A DNA stretch of 36,740 nucleotides. Source: Psilocybe azurescens. Lineage: Eukaryota; Basidiomycota; Agaricomycetes; Agaricales; Agrocybaceae. Below the pieces are notes generated by a model. The model searched no databases and was not told the DNA's origin. It worked only from the letters and a program-made list of their open reading frames with translations. Location of the stretch: NCBI GenBank assembly GCA_023853785.1, contig JAJIRX010000923.1, forward strand, positions 1 to 36,740, given 5' to 3'. The position numbers and the translations under genes are program-made. Of the stretch, positions 11,473 to 24,342 are shown one piece after another. Every line of letters starts with the position of its first letter. The first letter of the stretch is position 1.

Positions 11473-14400
11473 TTTATTTCCATTCTGTGTTTTGAACTTT
11501 AGACCATTTCACATTTTTCTACGTTTACCGATCTTTTCGGACCAACATTTTTCAAAACACTTCGACGTTCCTTTCTTCGCTCTATTTATGGATTATTACA
11601 AGGTTTTCTGTTGCATCTGTCACAAAGAGGGTTATATTTGTTCCCATCCTCCTTTGCTTTTTCCAAAACTAGGCTCTAATACGCCGCTTCGTATAATGTC
11701 AATTCCATTTGTAATATACAGCTTCTCAATCGGATGTACAATAGGTATACATAATATGACCACTTTTACAGTTTACAAACTCAGAAATTTTTTCCTTAGA
11801 CATGATGTACGGCCTTATTGGTTGGTGTAGTGACAGTGGTTGATAGCTTACATACAGTTACATACTTGAAAACTTAAAGGGTTGCGCAATTGCAAAACAA
11901 AACAACGCTTGGCATTTTAAGGACTTGAGGAGGACATACGTAAACCAGCCCGCAGATGAGGGCTTGAACAAATGGAGAAGTCCGAGCTCTATCTAAGTAT
12001 GTCAGACGTATGAAGATGAGCGCACTATATTGGACTACATACTTTAGATAGTAATAGCCGCCCGTAGCCATTCGCCCCCGCTAGCTATGTATGCTTATAA
12101 GTTGCCGGGTTTAGCACAAAATCGATTTTAGACCGGAAGCTATACCCAGAGATGCTCTAGAATGGCGCTTTACTACCATTTGCATAGAATGTGAAGTATT
12201 GGAGTGGAGATCATATGAGGGGCGTTTTTCCAGCTATCATTCAGTAGTTCCATCGAATGATCAGTATCTCGAGTATTACTAACACTGTCCATACGCTAAA
12301 AACGGGTCACAAACGAGACACGATTTACATCTCAGACCCAACGTGGTTACTAGAATATCTAATGCTTCATGTGCGTGACCAAGGCCAGCCACATACTATA
12401 ACCGTCGACAAGCACTCAGGCGGTTCGAACCATCCGGACGTCGATCCGGACGTCGGACGCCTGACAAAGAACTTACAGAAAGGATATGCGTACCAAATCC
12501 TTACATTGATAACTTCCGGTCCCATGGTTTAACAGAGATTTGTACGCATTTTTCTTCGTACCAACTCCGTTCAAAATTATCGCCCTAAAATAGAAATTCG
12601 CGCCACATCAATGATCGAGCATCCGACGCTTGCGTGTTGTATTGGCTACATGGATATCCAGCATGCCCTGTAAAGAGATCATTGAAGTGCTACTCTGCAA
12701 GGTTATACTTTAATGAATCGTGATTGTAGGCAAAAACTAATGGTTGTTCCACGATTCAGAGGTAAACCAGAAAGTATCTGACAGCTTGGTCCTGCCCCTC
12801 AACGTAAAAAAACCATGAAAAAATCGGTTAGAGGGCGTAAATGACGGCCCGTACAACTTAAAGGCGGCAGGGATATGGCAACTTGTATGAAGAGAGCATA
12901 CATACTTTGAGGACGTGACGCCGGCGCACATTTGTGAGAGCTATTTGTGAGAAGTGAGCCTTCTAATCGATTGAGATGACGGCGCCGTTCAGGGGGCAAT
13001 GCAGGCAAAAGGCCTCTCGGGTATTGTGAGGGCTTTCGAAGATGTTCATATGGCAGGAACTGTGAGCAATGCTGGTTTCCTATTCCTGAGCGCTGTAGAC
13101 CTTGGATTGCATGTGGCCTACCATCGAGGCACTGCCCGCGCGCGACTGGATCTTGGACATCTGTGAGAACACTGAGGAGGTGGGCGCAAACTTCGCCGGC
13201 CAACATCCGTCCGGTAGGTGGATAGTAGCGATCAATAGGAAAAGATACTTTTGGATACTTTGTTTAATCAAGACGATATATAAGAAGCTATGCAATCTGC
13301 TTACAAGCAATACTTCAGTGCATCCTCCGCAGTAGTTCGGCCTCATCTTCGTTCATCAATGAGTAATCCGAGGAGGCCGAGACCCCAACATAATTTCTTA
13401 GAAGTACTGCACAGCGTACCGTACCGTACAGCATGTGATGCACACACCCACTGGCACTGGCTTCCACTTGATTCTAGATGAATAGTTCAGTGTATATAGG
13501 CGGTGCTGAACGGCATGCACCGATGCGTGCAACTTCTCTCCTCTTAGCCGAGAGGGCGCCGTCAGACGTATGTATAATGCACGCGTCTCCCTTTCCTATG
13601 TACTCTGTACTACGATGGAATCACAATCATCATAATGCGGCACAGCTGCGGAGGCAGATGTGATGGTATATTTGGAAGGCAAATTGATGATTGGCAGTTA
13701 GGTAGCAGGTAGCAGGTTACTGATTTCAGCTTAGGTTCTTTTAAAAGCGGGTGGCAGGTCTTCGATCGTGTTTGGGTTATATGAAGTTGGATACGCATCG
13801 AGTTTCATGACCATCGACATGGAGTGCCCGTAGCGACGGCTTTTGTTCCATTTATGGACTGTTCTTAATTTACTGTGGGCTCGTATGGCCGGCAACCGTT
13901 GATGATGTGGGTAAGCTGATCAATTTCACGGGTACCTAAACTTTTCGTCATTGCTCATGCGTACTAAGATTCAGAGGTAAGAGACCGTCTTTGCAGGTAT
14001 GTTGAGGTAGAGACGCACTTGACCAGGGTATGAGCGCCCTACGCACATGTGGGGTAGGTCGAATACTGTTGTTACGGAAGATTGTAAAAGCCGCAATTCA
14101 ATGTAATACATGGTCTAAAAACGTTATCAAGCTCAACTGGCTCAACTGCATAAATGAGCATGAGCGCTTTATTCATCATAGGGGTATAGTATGCACTGTC
14201 TGTCGGAGTCGAAGCAATCACCGATGGGCTTTAGTAGAGACTTGTCCACGACAATACATTGGGGGCTTGAAAATACCGTATGTCCCAGGTCCGCTCAACT
14301 CCAAGTAGCTCCCTTCAGGCAACTAGCGTACTGAGTGATTTATTTCCTTGTCCCCACAGCGATAGACGCCAAGCACAAAGCACTCCTTATGATCTCAGTG

Positions 14401-17400
14401 TAATTCTGTGTAGTTGCGTAATACATACAGAACCCTTGACTTCACAGCATCTAGTGATATCCTATTGGAGACTAGTGGTCCTCTTAAGTTAAAATATCGT
14501 CTAAAGCTTCTAATTCACCTGCTAAAGGTACCGAACAGTGTGTGGCGCAGAGGTAGTGCCGAAGGACGTCAAATGGTCTAGCACGAAGTCTGGCAGTTCC
14601 TCCGAGACCCCGGTGCGGAAATACGGAAAGTGCTATTGGTGAAAGACCTGCTATTTCACTATTCAATACATCTCCTGGCACGATCAGTGCGGAAATTCAG
14701 TAGAACTCCCGTCGACAGATCGACAGCGCTCAGAATGACAGACAGACAGACAGGAGTTAAAGGATGGTGCTGATTGAGGCTCTAAAAAATTAGTTGGAAG
14801 TGATAGGATAGTAGGTATACACAGATCGAAGGATTGTATACCAGCTCGCGTAGGACGGCGATCTTATTGGACCCGCGGATTTCGATATCAGTAAGTAGGC
14901 TATTGTAGTATCGGAACCGAGTGGGTGATTTTATCGCAAGGTCAGATTCTCCACCAATGAGCTCATTACCTTTGACAATCAATCTCTCGTGCTCCCATGC
15001 CCTTTCCCTCAAAGATGGCCGTGGAGTGCGGTATGGATTGATCCCATGCAAGTATTGATTTCGTCTTGATGAGCTACTCAATCTAAATGGTCCTTCAGAA
15101 GATTTATTGCATTGTAGAGACTCTATAAAATTTAAAGGAATTGAAACAATGATCGCTTGGGCAGGAGACTATAATTTAAATATCTCTAGCATGAAGATGA
15201 TGATGATGAGAGGGACTAGTGTAAAATCACTATCACCACAGACCTGTGCAGGACGCCCTTGATCTTCTTCTTGCTACAAATATACATTATGTATCCTCAT
15301 TACAAAGCAAGAGCCCGCCATCATCGAGCAACTGTATACGACGTGGGGTGGGACTCTGGGCTGATCTGCGAGTTTGGAAAATCAAGGTACTATTTAAATC
15401 CTTTTCGAAGCTCGGAGTGCATGCAGCACTTTGCCTCGAAAGTATCATCTTCTCATGCAGATTTTCTCGCTGGCTCTCACGTCATCGGAAAGATGCATGC
15501 ACTGGCGAGGATCGAGGCAAGAATGTCTTCTTTTTCTCAGTGCCGCAGTCTTTTCTTCCTTCAGTTATAGTCTGGGGTGGGTCTCAAAAGCGAGGGCTAA
15601 AGTATTCGCCTAATCAAAACATGATGGCATAGCTGTTCAAAATACTCAAAACAGTCCGTCTATAATCGGAAACGCGGATTTTTAAGCTTGAAATTGCAAA
15701 TTACTATGATGCATATTGGAGGTCCTAATTCAACTATTATCCTTCGAAGACGGACCTCGGAGTGCATGTGTAAATGTACATGTGCACCTGTACAGCTCGC
15801 CTCGCCTTGAGTCGTACGGTAATACGTCCTCGACCTCGTGCCTTCTCATGTACTTCCGCAAGTGAATATTCTGTCATGTCGCTCCCACCGCAATTGCAGA
15901 AAAGCCAGAACATTTCAATTCTTTTCCAAGTCCGAGTCGGGAGAGGATCGCCGTGGGCGGACGGCACTTACAAGAAGTATTTATGACCCGGATTCAAATG
16001 AATATTTATAGTCTTTTGGATTCGTGAAACCTGATGCCCAGCTCTACCACGCTAACGAGCATAAGTATAGCCGTAATCATCAGCATAACTGTGATAGAGG
16101 ATCAAGTACATCATGGTGAACGTGAACGTGGCATGGCATGGCTATGCACAATATGTCGGTTTATGTCAGTGTGTTAACGCCGTACTTATAACGCGTTGTA
16201 TGCATTGTATTGTACTCGAGTCTCTGATTTTTGACATTGATAATGATATGATGTGATATGTTTTCCGTTTGTTCTGAACTTTGAAGGCGCAAATCGCATC
16301 ACGCTTCTGCCAGAGATTTATCCAATTCTATTTATAGATCACCTTACCCTTTGCTAGCAGGCTCGCGAATCGCGATCGGTCGTGTTGCTGCTGGCATAAA
16401 AATTTCTTTGCTGGTACCTCGGCACAGGGCATGTCCATACGCGTTCATGTTGTCGTTAAACTTAGAGTGATTGAAGAGGCTAGCAACGCGAACTTGATAC
16501 GTAGTAACCTGCTCCAGATCTTCAGTGGAGCATCCTGGACAAACAAAATTTCGTGAACTTACCTACTTAGCTTCGTTGCCTAAGCTAAAATTATTGATGT
16601 CATATAATATACCCTAATACTCACTTGCCCGCCGAGCTGAATAGACCCGTTGACTATGTGGCATTGATGGAAAAGGCATCTTCGCTCTCTGTACATATGA
16701 TCACTAATCAACACAATTTTCTAACTTCTCCATACCCTTGGGGTGGAGGTGAGTCCGAGTCGAGAGTCAGGGGGGAGCAGCAGAAGGTACTGGACTGTGC
16801 TCGAAGTACATGCGGTGCGAATGCTGTAGGTAACGCCGTCAACGTCAAGTCCACCGTGAATAAGTACTCTTTCTTGGATCTTCACCTGAGCTAGTAAAAT
16901 GTAGGGTGCTCGATCGAAATCCGAATGTGAGTGGAGTCGAAGTAGTAAGGCTACCATGTGGACTCGGACGACGTACGGGCAGCAGGGATCGGATTGGCCA
17001 GTACGGCTACGAGCTGCTGTTAGCCTGTTGCGTGGCTGTCGTGACAGACTAAAGAAGAGATAGAACCAACTGGAGACAGTGTCGATCGAATATAAATAAA
17101 CAAGTCATCAAAGGTTCAATGGCAGTGGTAAGGGCGTGACCCTTGACAAGCGCCGATTATTAGAAGTTAGGCTTTGAACAGATCAACTTTCAAGCACACT
17201 GATTTGGTGTCTTTGTGCAAGATGGTCATCATGACGCGGAGCTGCTTGATCTTCAACGCCAACGGTCGATCGTACAACCGCAGCATGGTAAGTTGTGTAG
17301 TAAGTACTTGGGTGAGTAAGCAAGTGAAGCTAATGTACATAATCAAGTGGAGCCACATACTTTAAAAAGTCTGACAAACAGATGCGTACCATCTCAGTAC

Positions 17401-19600
17401 AGTACAGAAGTACGTATGCACGCGATCCACTACTCTTCATCATTATCATCACCATGTCATCATCAATGCGCATCAACAGAAACCCTTTAGCCTTTAAAGT
17501 CCAAATTTGTCCAAAATATCAGCAATGGGGATATGGGATATGGGATACGGATACTTTTGCCAGATTACCCGCTGCGACGATCGAGTTGACATGACAAGAA
17601 CAACGGCACGCGACAAGAATAGAGAAAGTGCATTCCGCATCTAGCCACCGTATCCATCGGTTCTCCAGCTCCAGCCCCTAGCCGCTTCTCTTCGCTTTAG
17701 TGCTTGGTGCATTACAATGCAACGTGGCTTCCACGCATAAGAGCTAGACCATCATATTTGTGTCCCCTATGATTTATCTCATGATTATGATCATGATATA
17801 TGACTCAGATTTATGAAGTTTGAACCGTCCTCTCGTCGCCGTATCATTTGGTTGGACTTCGAAGTTTGAAGTTCGAGCTTCGAACAACAAGCTAATATTC
17901 AAATTGGACTTGGCTGATTGGACCGAGTTCTGGACCCTTTGTGCGAGCAATTGGATGGATACGGTTGGTAATCATTCTATGCTACCAAGTTCCGGTCGGG
18001 CGCATGAATCACAAATGAATGACGAATCACAAAGTGAGAAAGAATGTAATGCACATACACATGTAGTGAGATGAATCGTCGTGCTAGGGTTCTGCCCGCT
18101 TTGTCTTGATGCCTCCGCTCAAAATTCGCTCGCTCGACTCGCATTCTCTCGCGTTGCTGATGCCAATGACGGAGCTTTGATGTCAATGATGTGATGATTG
18201 ATGAGCAGTTCTGCGGACACAGCCTCCTGGATACCCATCTCTATTCGTTATAATCTCCCCTCCCCGATTGACGTACGATCGGGATCTTGAAGGAATGGAA
18301 TCTTAGGGAATCTTATCCTTTGTTTGCAGTGATCCTATGTGGAGGATCTGAGCTGCCTACTTATGCAGAACGATACGATAACGATGTTAACGTAGGGGAG
18401 ACTGACAGTGTACCTGCGATTGTCGGCTGGACATTGAGTATCGATGGTTTGTGGGAAGGCTACGCTGCGAGTGCAGGGTTGGATAGAAGATGATCAACGA
18501 GAAAGAAACGGGGGTACAAAAAAAATTAAAAGCGCTCCGATACTCCAAGCGACTCCGAAATGGTGACGAGCGCGTCGAGGAAAATCTATTTTAGTAGGTG
18601 TTGTCGCCCTTTTAGGGTAATCCGAGCCATGGGTGGGGCACGGGCGATGCACGCTGGCATATGCACAACTTGCAATTTACTAGTCCGCCGCTTGTACTAA
18701 TGGATGACAACTGGTCGACCGGAGTATCTGGCACTTGAGCAGAGGCAGGTAAGGTGAGGCGGGGCGGTGACCCAAGACCCTCAAATCCCGAGCAAGCAAG
18801 GGAATATAATATAAATAGAAATTAGATGGTGCCTTCGACCCTGGCTTGTGGGTGATGTTGATCAAGGGAAGTCCGCATTGATGAATGCTGTGCGCAACCG
18901 CCGCGTGCGTCGTGTGCTACTAGCAGGGCAGGGCAGAGCAAGCGTCGAGGTCTCTGGATGGAAATAAATATAACCCGTCGTCCCTCTCATTGAGTATGTA
19001 AGTATTATTATCAACCTTACTAAGTCTAGATCCGAGATGGATTGGTTGTTCGTGGTGCGCTCTTCAACTTGCCTTGTAGAGTACAATACCATTTGGTGAT
19101 GTGATGATCGAGAGGAGCGTGGATAATTAAGACTCAGATAGGCGCCGTGGGAGGCGTGAGCTTTGCCGTGGCGCAGATCGTACGCGGCACCGACGGCAAT
19201 CCAAGGAGGCCATTGAGTAGCAGAGACGGACACCGAGTCAGACGACGAAATGATAGGACTCTGCGGAAGCGGTGTGGATTTGCCAATGATTAATATTGCC
19301 TGCGAAATTGATGAGAAAAAAGAAACGAAGAGTCATTTTCCTCCCAGCGAGATATAAGGACGCGAATATTGGCAGTACAAGGACGACTCGGAAAGCACGA
19401 GAAAGTGAATGGATTACGGAGAGGGAGGTGGAAGAGACCGAGATCTGAGTTGCGGCAGGCACGGGATTCAGGATGGCAACGGTAACCCCGGATAACAGCG
19501 GGCCTTGAACCCGACTTTATACCATTTGGACAGCACAGAATTTTAAGTGAGGGCAGGGCTGTAGAACGTCCACGACAAATACCCCTTTCTATATCACCTA
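11473..19600. other. About 8 kb without a recognisable gene
   Basis: Between the MAPKK stop and the Ste12 leader only short frames occur (for example 12257-12532 plus, 91 codons, and 15246-15632 plus, 128 codons). None has a domain, a plausible exon chain or a homologue that I recall. Small simple-sequence tracts are present: CAGA repeats at 14739-14755, GAT repeats at 15196-15210, and GATATGG repeats at 17528-17553. The first part is presumably 3' UTR of the MAPKK. Non-coding RNA or very short peptide genes cannot be excluded. Confidence 0.5.
16028..16068 (-). pseudogene. tRNA-like remnant
   Basis: On the minus strand a stretch beginning GCTCGTTAGCGTGGTAGAGC resembles a tRNA D arm with a few bases missing, followed by GGGCATCAGG and a B-box-like GGTTTCACGAATCC. 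Acceptor pairing and a normal anticodon arm are absent, so it is at best a deleted tRNA copy or a SINE fragment. Confidence 0.35.
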
Positions 19601-19654
19601 TCATCTATCTAATAACGACTAACGATTCCTCTCGACTTGACCCTGTGCAATTTG

Positions 19655-19747
19655 GTGAGTCCATTTCACGGGCCTCCTATTCACAACGGAACGGGCCATC
19701 GCTCGTTTCTGTGATGATGCGCCCCACTTCGCATATTCGCCGTGCAG
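19655..19747 (+). other. Possible 5' UTR intron of the Ste12 gene
   Basis: A good donor GTGAGT at 19655 and an acceptor CGTGCAG ending at 19747 frame 93 nt upstream of the start codon. No clear CTAAC branch point is seen, so this is only a candidate. Confidence 0.25.
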
Positions 19748-19909
19748 GGACACATGTGTATTGACCATCCGGCGGTTTTATTTTTAGATATCCATCCGGG
19801 CTTGGTTTGCTCTTCTACAACAACTCTATCCTGATTTCACCCCATCGATTTTCTTTGCCGGCTGAGCAGATAGAAACGGAGGAGATTCAATCCGGCCAGC
19901 CATTGGTTC

Positions 19910-22900
19910 ATGTCAACATTCAGCACAAGCACCATGCAGCGCCCACAACAAGAGCTGCCGTCCTCGCAGCCATCGCGGTCGTACGCCCACTACACCGACT
20001 CCAATCCGTCGTCTACCCATTCATCGCCCCGCTCTTTCCCCTCCGATCTCGACACCTTCTACCCTGCGCACCATCTTAATCTCGGGCACCCTCCACACTC
20101 GCAGACCTATCCCATTCCAGCGGGGGCCACGATGAACCCGTACCTTCCCGCGCAGCAGCGACGGCCACATCACCACCCTCACCTGCAGACGAGCAGGAGC
20201 TCGTCGTACTCGTCGTACACGGCGCCTGTGTCGCTGCAGGTGAGCACGTCCACGTCCTCCGCGCAGGAGCATGACCCGAACGAGCGCACAGCCCGCCCAG
20301 GGAATGCACATGTGCATGCCCAGTTCCACTCCTCGCTGAATGCAGCGGCCGCCACCAACGCCGCGGCCTCAGGGTCGTCGTCGTCATCGACAGCGGCACC
20401 GAATGCGGCTTCAGCTTCTCGGGGAAATGCCGAGGACGGCAGCCCAGCGGACAGCGACGCCGGGCAGTCGTCTGGCCATGTTGGGAACCAGCAGCAACAG
20501 CAACAGCAGCACCAGCAAGATTACACATCATCGACTCCCGGCTTGTCGGCGGGGCTCACCAGGCCGCTCAAGCCGATCGAGCAGGAAAGGCTCGCTCACC
20601 TCGATAGGCTCAAGTTCTTCCTGGCGACCGCCCCCTCCAGCTGGGACGCCGCGTCCGCCAACGCCAAGCCTCCGCAGTCGCAGGGTTCTTCTTCGTCAAC
20701 CGGGTTTGCAGCGGGTGGTGATTTCACAGCGTACGGATCGGGATCAGGGCAGGCGTCGTTTGGGGGTGGCGGGGTGGGTTCTCGGGGATGGGCATGAACA
20801 TGAACATGAACGCGGAGCCCACCTACCACCACGCACCGCCCCACCCTGCGCTCAATCGCTTCCTTCTCCCGAACCAGGAATTCGTCACCTGCGTGCTCTG
20901 GAATGGGCTCTATCATATCACGGGCACGGACATCGTGCGTGCGCTCGTGTTCCGATTCGAGGTAGGGAATCACTGTTTGCATGGAGACCTTGCTGATGGA
21001 TGGATGATGACGCTCCCTGCAGGCTTTTGGCCGACCTGTTCGGAATATGAAGAAATTTGAGGAAGGAGTTTTTAGTGATCTGCGTAATCTGAAACCGGGT
21101 GTGGACGCGTGTCTTGAAGAGCCGAAGGTAAATTGTTATGTCTTTTTTCTTTTCTTTTCTTTCTTTTGTGGAAATATGAGGGGTTAGTGAAGGCGGAGGG
21201 AAGGAATTTAGACTGGGATGGACGAAGACAAAATTTCGGTGCAGTGTTATATTATATAGCACTCGAAAAGGCGTCTTTTACGTCTTTTTTCAAAAAAAAA
21301 AAAAAAAGCAGAAGCGCAATTGAATTCGAGAAGGCGCGATCTAAATCGGATTACGTCTTCCGCCTCCCTCTTTTCCGTTTTCTTTCTTCCTACTTGTCCT
21401 CCTTGAAATGAAGCTTCTTATCTGACAACTTTTCTCTTTTCTTTTCAGAGCCCCTTCCTGGACCTTCTCTTCAAATACCAATGCATTCGTACACAAAAGA
21501 AGCAGAAAGTGTTCTACTGGTCCGTATATCTCTCTCCTTCTACTTCGTGTTCCAGTATACATCATACTCAAATGAACGATGTCAATCCAGGTTCTCAGTC
21601 CCACACGACCGCCTCTTCCTCGATGCCCTGGAGCGTGATCTCAAACGTGAGAAGATGGGGCAAGAGGCGACGACCAGATCGTCGGTGAGCCAGCTCTCTC
21701 ATTCACGTACGACTCCAAGCGGAGTCTCTACGAGCAGTTCAGCAAAGCCCAGGGCGTCCGAGATGGCGAGGGTGAGCTGGAAACCGCCGTCCGTCTCGCT
21801 GAGGACAGCGGAAACATGTCGGAGTCCACAGGCAGCGTCGGCGGCGGCGACAACGACGCGAACATGATGGACGAGTCCGAGTCCGAGATCGACGATCCGG
21901 CCACAGGCGGCGAGGAGAGCGACGCCGCCCAGCAGCAGAGGCAGCGCAAGCGGCGCTCGGGCGCGCCGGCGATGGGCCCGAACGGGCACCCGTTCTTCCC
22001 GCTGCTCTCGCTCTTCGAGGGGAGCCCGACGTACAAGCAGCGGCGGAAGAAGGGCACGAAAGGCAGCTTGCTGCGTAAGGGCAGCGAGGACTTCCCCGGG
22101 GAGGACTACGAGCGCGGGCGGAGCGTCGGCGCCGCGGGGTCCGAGCGGCTGTCGAGCCTGAGCAGGGAGCGCAGGCCGCCGGTGCCCGCGCACCCGAGCA
22201 TGCTGCACGAGTTTGGCCCGGGCTCCGCGGATGAGAAGGCGAGAGAGATGGAGGAGATGAGCGCGGCGGATATGTTTTTGAAGCAGGCGAGGGGCCAGCT
22301 GGTCCCTGGGAGACGGCGTGGTGAGGAAGCCGAAGCCGCAATATGTGGCGGGGGATGTGAGTGTGGTGTATCATCAAGGATGGGTCCGTGCAGCAGCAAC
22401 AACAGCAACAACAACAGCAACAGGTGCAGCAGCAGCAGCAGCAACGAACCCAGCAAGGTGGGCATATCCGCAGGTCCAGTGCGGATGTGCGGCTGCACGA
22501 CTTCGCCGAATACAGCGATCACGACACCAGCGATGGACCGATGTCTGCGCCCTACAGCACCACGACTTTCGACACCAGTCAAGGGGGTTCCTCTCAGGCC
22601 GGCCAGCAGGGCATGACCAACATCTCGCAGTACGAGGCTGTCTCATCCGACGGTAAAGTGCGCGCCTTCGTGTGTCCTCTCTACTCCTGCGGCCGGCTCT
22701 TCAAGCGCATGGAGCACCTCAAGCGGCACCTGCGCACGCACACCCTCGAGCGGCCATTCACGTGCCCCAAGTGCAACAAGAAGTTCTCGCGGAGCGACAA
22801 TCTGACGCAGCACATGCGGACGCATGAGCGCACGGGGCACAGGCCCGGCGGCGGGATGCTAGCTGGCGAGTCGTCAGTAGCGGGCGGCGGCGGCGCGGGG

Positions 22901-24342
22901 GATGCGAACAGGTGGATGGATATGGATATGGAGAACGCGGGCGAGGAGGGGAGACATCAGCGGGGGGCGAGGGTAGCGCGAGCGGGGGCAGCCCCAGGCA
23001 GAGCGTTACGGACAGCGAGGACGACGGTGGGATGCCACCTGGCATGCTTGGCTTCGGCCCGGGTGGCGTCAGCGGCGGGATGGAGATGTTCGGGGGTGAG
23101 CATGCGGGACTGGGTATGGTCCCGATGGACATCTCTGCAGCGTATGGCTTTGGGATGCATGGATTCGGTCCCGGCCAGCTGGACGAGGCGATGTGTGAGG
23201 TCGAGGTGCAGGGCGGGGTAAGAGATGTGCAGGGCGACGAGGAGGGCGAGGTCATGCGCATGGGCGGCGTCGACTCGTCAATCGTGTATAGGAACTTGCA
23301 GCAGCACCCACAGCAGCAGCAGCAGCAGCAGATGACAGCGGGATCAGACTTCTCGTTCGGCAGCCAGCCGTCCTCCGCGGCGACGAGCGGGGTGCTGTTC
23401 TCGTCTGCGGCCACTTCGGCGGATTTCACGGACGGACAGTGGGCGACGCGCCCGACGCAGAGCACCCACGGGTCCCCCGCAGGTGGCTTCATGCGCCACA
23501 TGCAGCCCCAGCACTCTCATTCCTCATCCTCATCGCAATCCTCGAACTTCGGAGACGAGTTCTCGTTGGCGTCGTTATCAGCACCATCGCACAAGCAGAC
23601 ATTCGATCATGCAACGCTATACCCGCCGAGCGTCCTCGATGGCGGAGCCGCTGCTGCAAACGCAGGAGGCAACATCGGGCCTGTGAGGCGGCATAGGAGC
23701 ATGACACCGTCGTTGGCTCGCAGCGGTGAGCCGATCAGGCGGCCGATGACCGCGAACAGCAGTGATCTCCAGGGTGTCGGCGGTGGCTCCCCCGCGAGTG
23801 TATCGTCCATGAACTCGAACAGCGGCGCGCCGCGGGGATACCACCATACTACAGCAACAACAACTCGCGCGCCAACTCGACGCACAACAGCCCGCAAGTG
23901 CACCCATCCCGCTCGGAAACGAGTACGTCGGTGGGACGGCGCAGGCACAGGGGCTGCGCCCGCAATCGCGCGGCTCGAGCTACGGCGGCGTTGGCGGGCT
24001 GCATGAGCAGATGCGCCAGATGATGAACATGGACGGGTCCTCGGGTGCCGGTGGGGGTGGTGGCGCTGCGGGGCGTCTGTGTTCTCGGATGGCATGTTCC
24101 GGACGGGGTCGCCTGCGTCGTTCCATCAGACGGAGTCGCCTGGGACGTTCAACATCGATCTGCCGTTGCAGTACACGGGGTCGCCAGGGTTCATGCCTGC
24201 TCAGCTTCAGCAACAGCAACAGCAACAGCAACAGATCATGCATGCGGCGACGATGCCGGTTGGAAACCAATATGGTTCAAGTCAACAGCAGCAATATGAT
24301 GGGTATTATCATAATGTCCAGCAGCCACATGCTACACTGTGA
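19910..24342 (+). CDS. STE12: Ste12-type transcription factor (STE domain plus two C2H2 fingers)
   Basis: Nuclear DNA-binding factor at the end of the pheromone/filamentation MAPK cascade. The STE domain runs from [19 protein letters not shown] through [69 protein letters not shown] to [19 protein letters not shown]. Two C2H2 fingers, [10 protein letters not shown]...HLKRHLRTH and [12 protein letters not shown]...QHMRTH, lie at about 22672-22830. Introns: 20962-21022, 21128-21448 (unusually long, with an oligo-A tract) and 21520-21590. The N-terminus and C-terminus are low complexity with Gln tracts. A roughly 70-residue Gly/Ser/Met-rich insert splits the STE domain after SSWD. Up to eight frame changes are needed: near 20757-20790, 21670-21677, 22301-22320, 22357-22378, 22912-22955, 23840-23852, 23885-23925 and 24055-24078. 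Most look like one missing base; the one at 21670 is within strongly conserved sequence. Either the assembly is poor here or the gene is a recent pseudogene. Confidence 0.93.
22357..22378 (+). other. Candidate 22-nt GT-AG segment within Ste12
   Basis: The frame passes from GCG GGG GAT to GAT GGG TCC GTG CAG if 22 nt are skipped. The skipped piece starts with a perfect donor, GTGAGT, and ends in CAAG. A single surplus G in the GG at its end would explain the frame equally well. No branch point is visible, and this is far below the usual fungal intron size. Confidence 0.2.

Noticed and set aside
12419..12430. GGTTCGAACC, a possible tRNA B box
   Set aside because: The sequence is palindromic and no A box or cloverleaf pairing lies on either side.
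14407..14421. TGT GTA GTT GCG TAA, encoding a terminal CVVA, like the CaaX end of a mushroom pheromone precursor, lying between MAPKK and Ste12
   Set aside because: An in-frame TAA lies only two codons upstream (14401-14403), so no precursor peptide can precede it without an unsupported intron.
17857..17883. Clustered TTCGAA/GAAGTTC words resembling a heat-shock element
   Set aside because: Spacing between GAA and TTC units is not the regular 5-bp alternation of a true element, and no gene start lies nearby.
21699..23501. Long minus-strand open frames of 150-250 codons opposite Ste12
   Set aside because: They are shadows of a GC-rich, low-complexity coding sequence; their products are Arg/Pro/Ser-rich with no motif.
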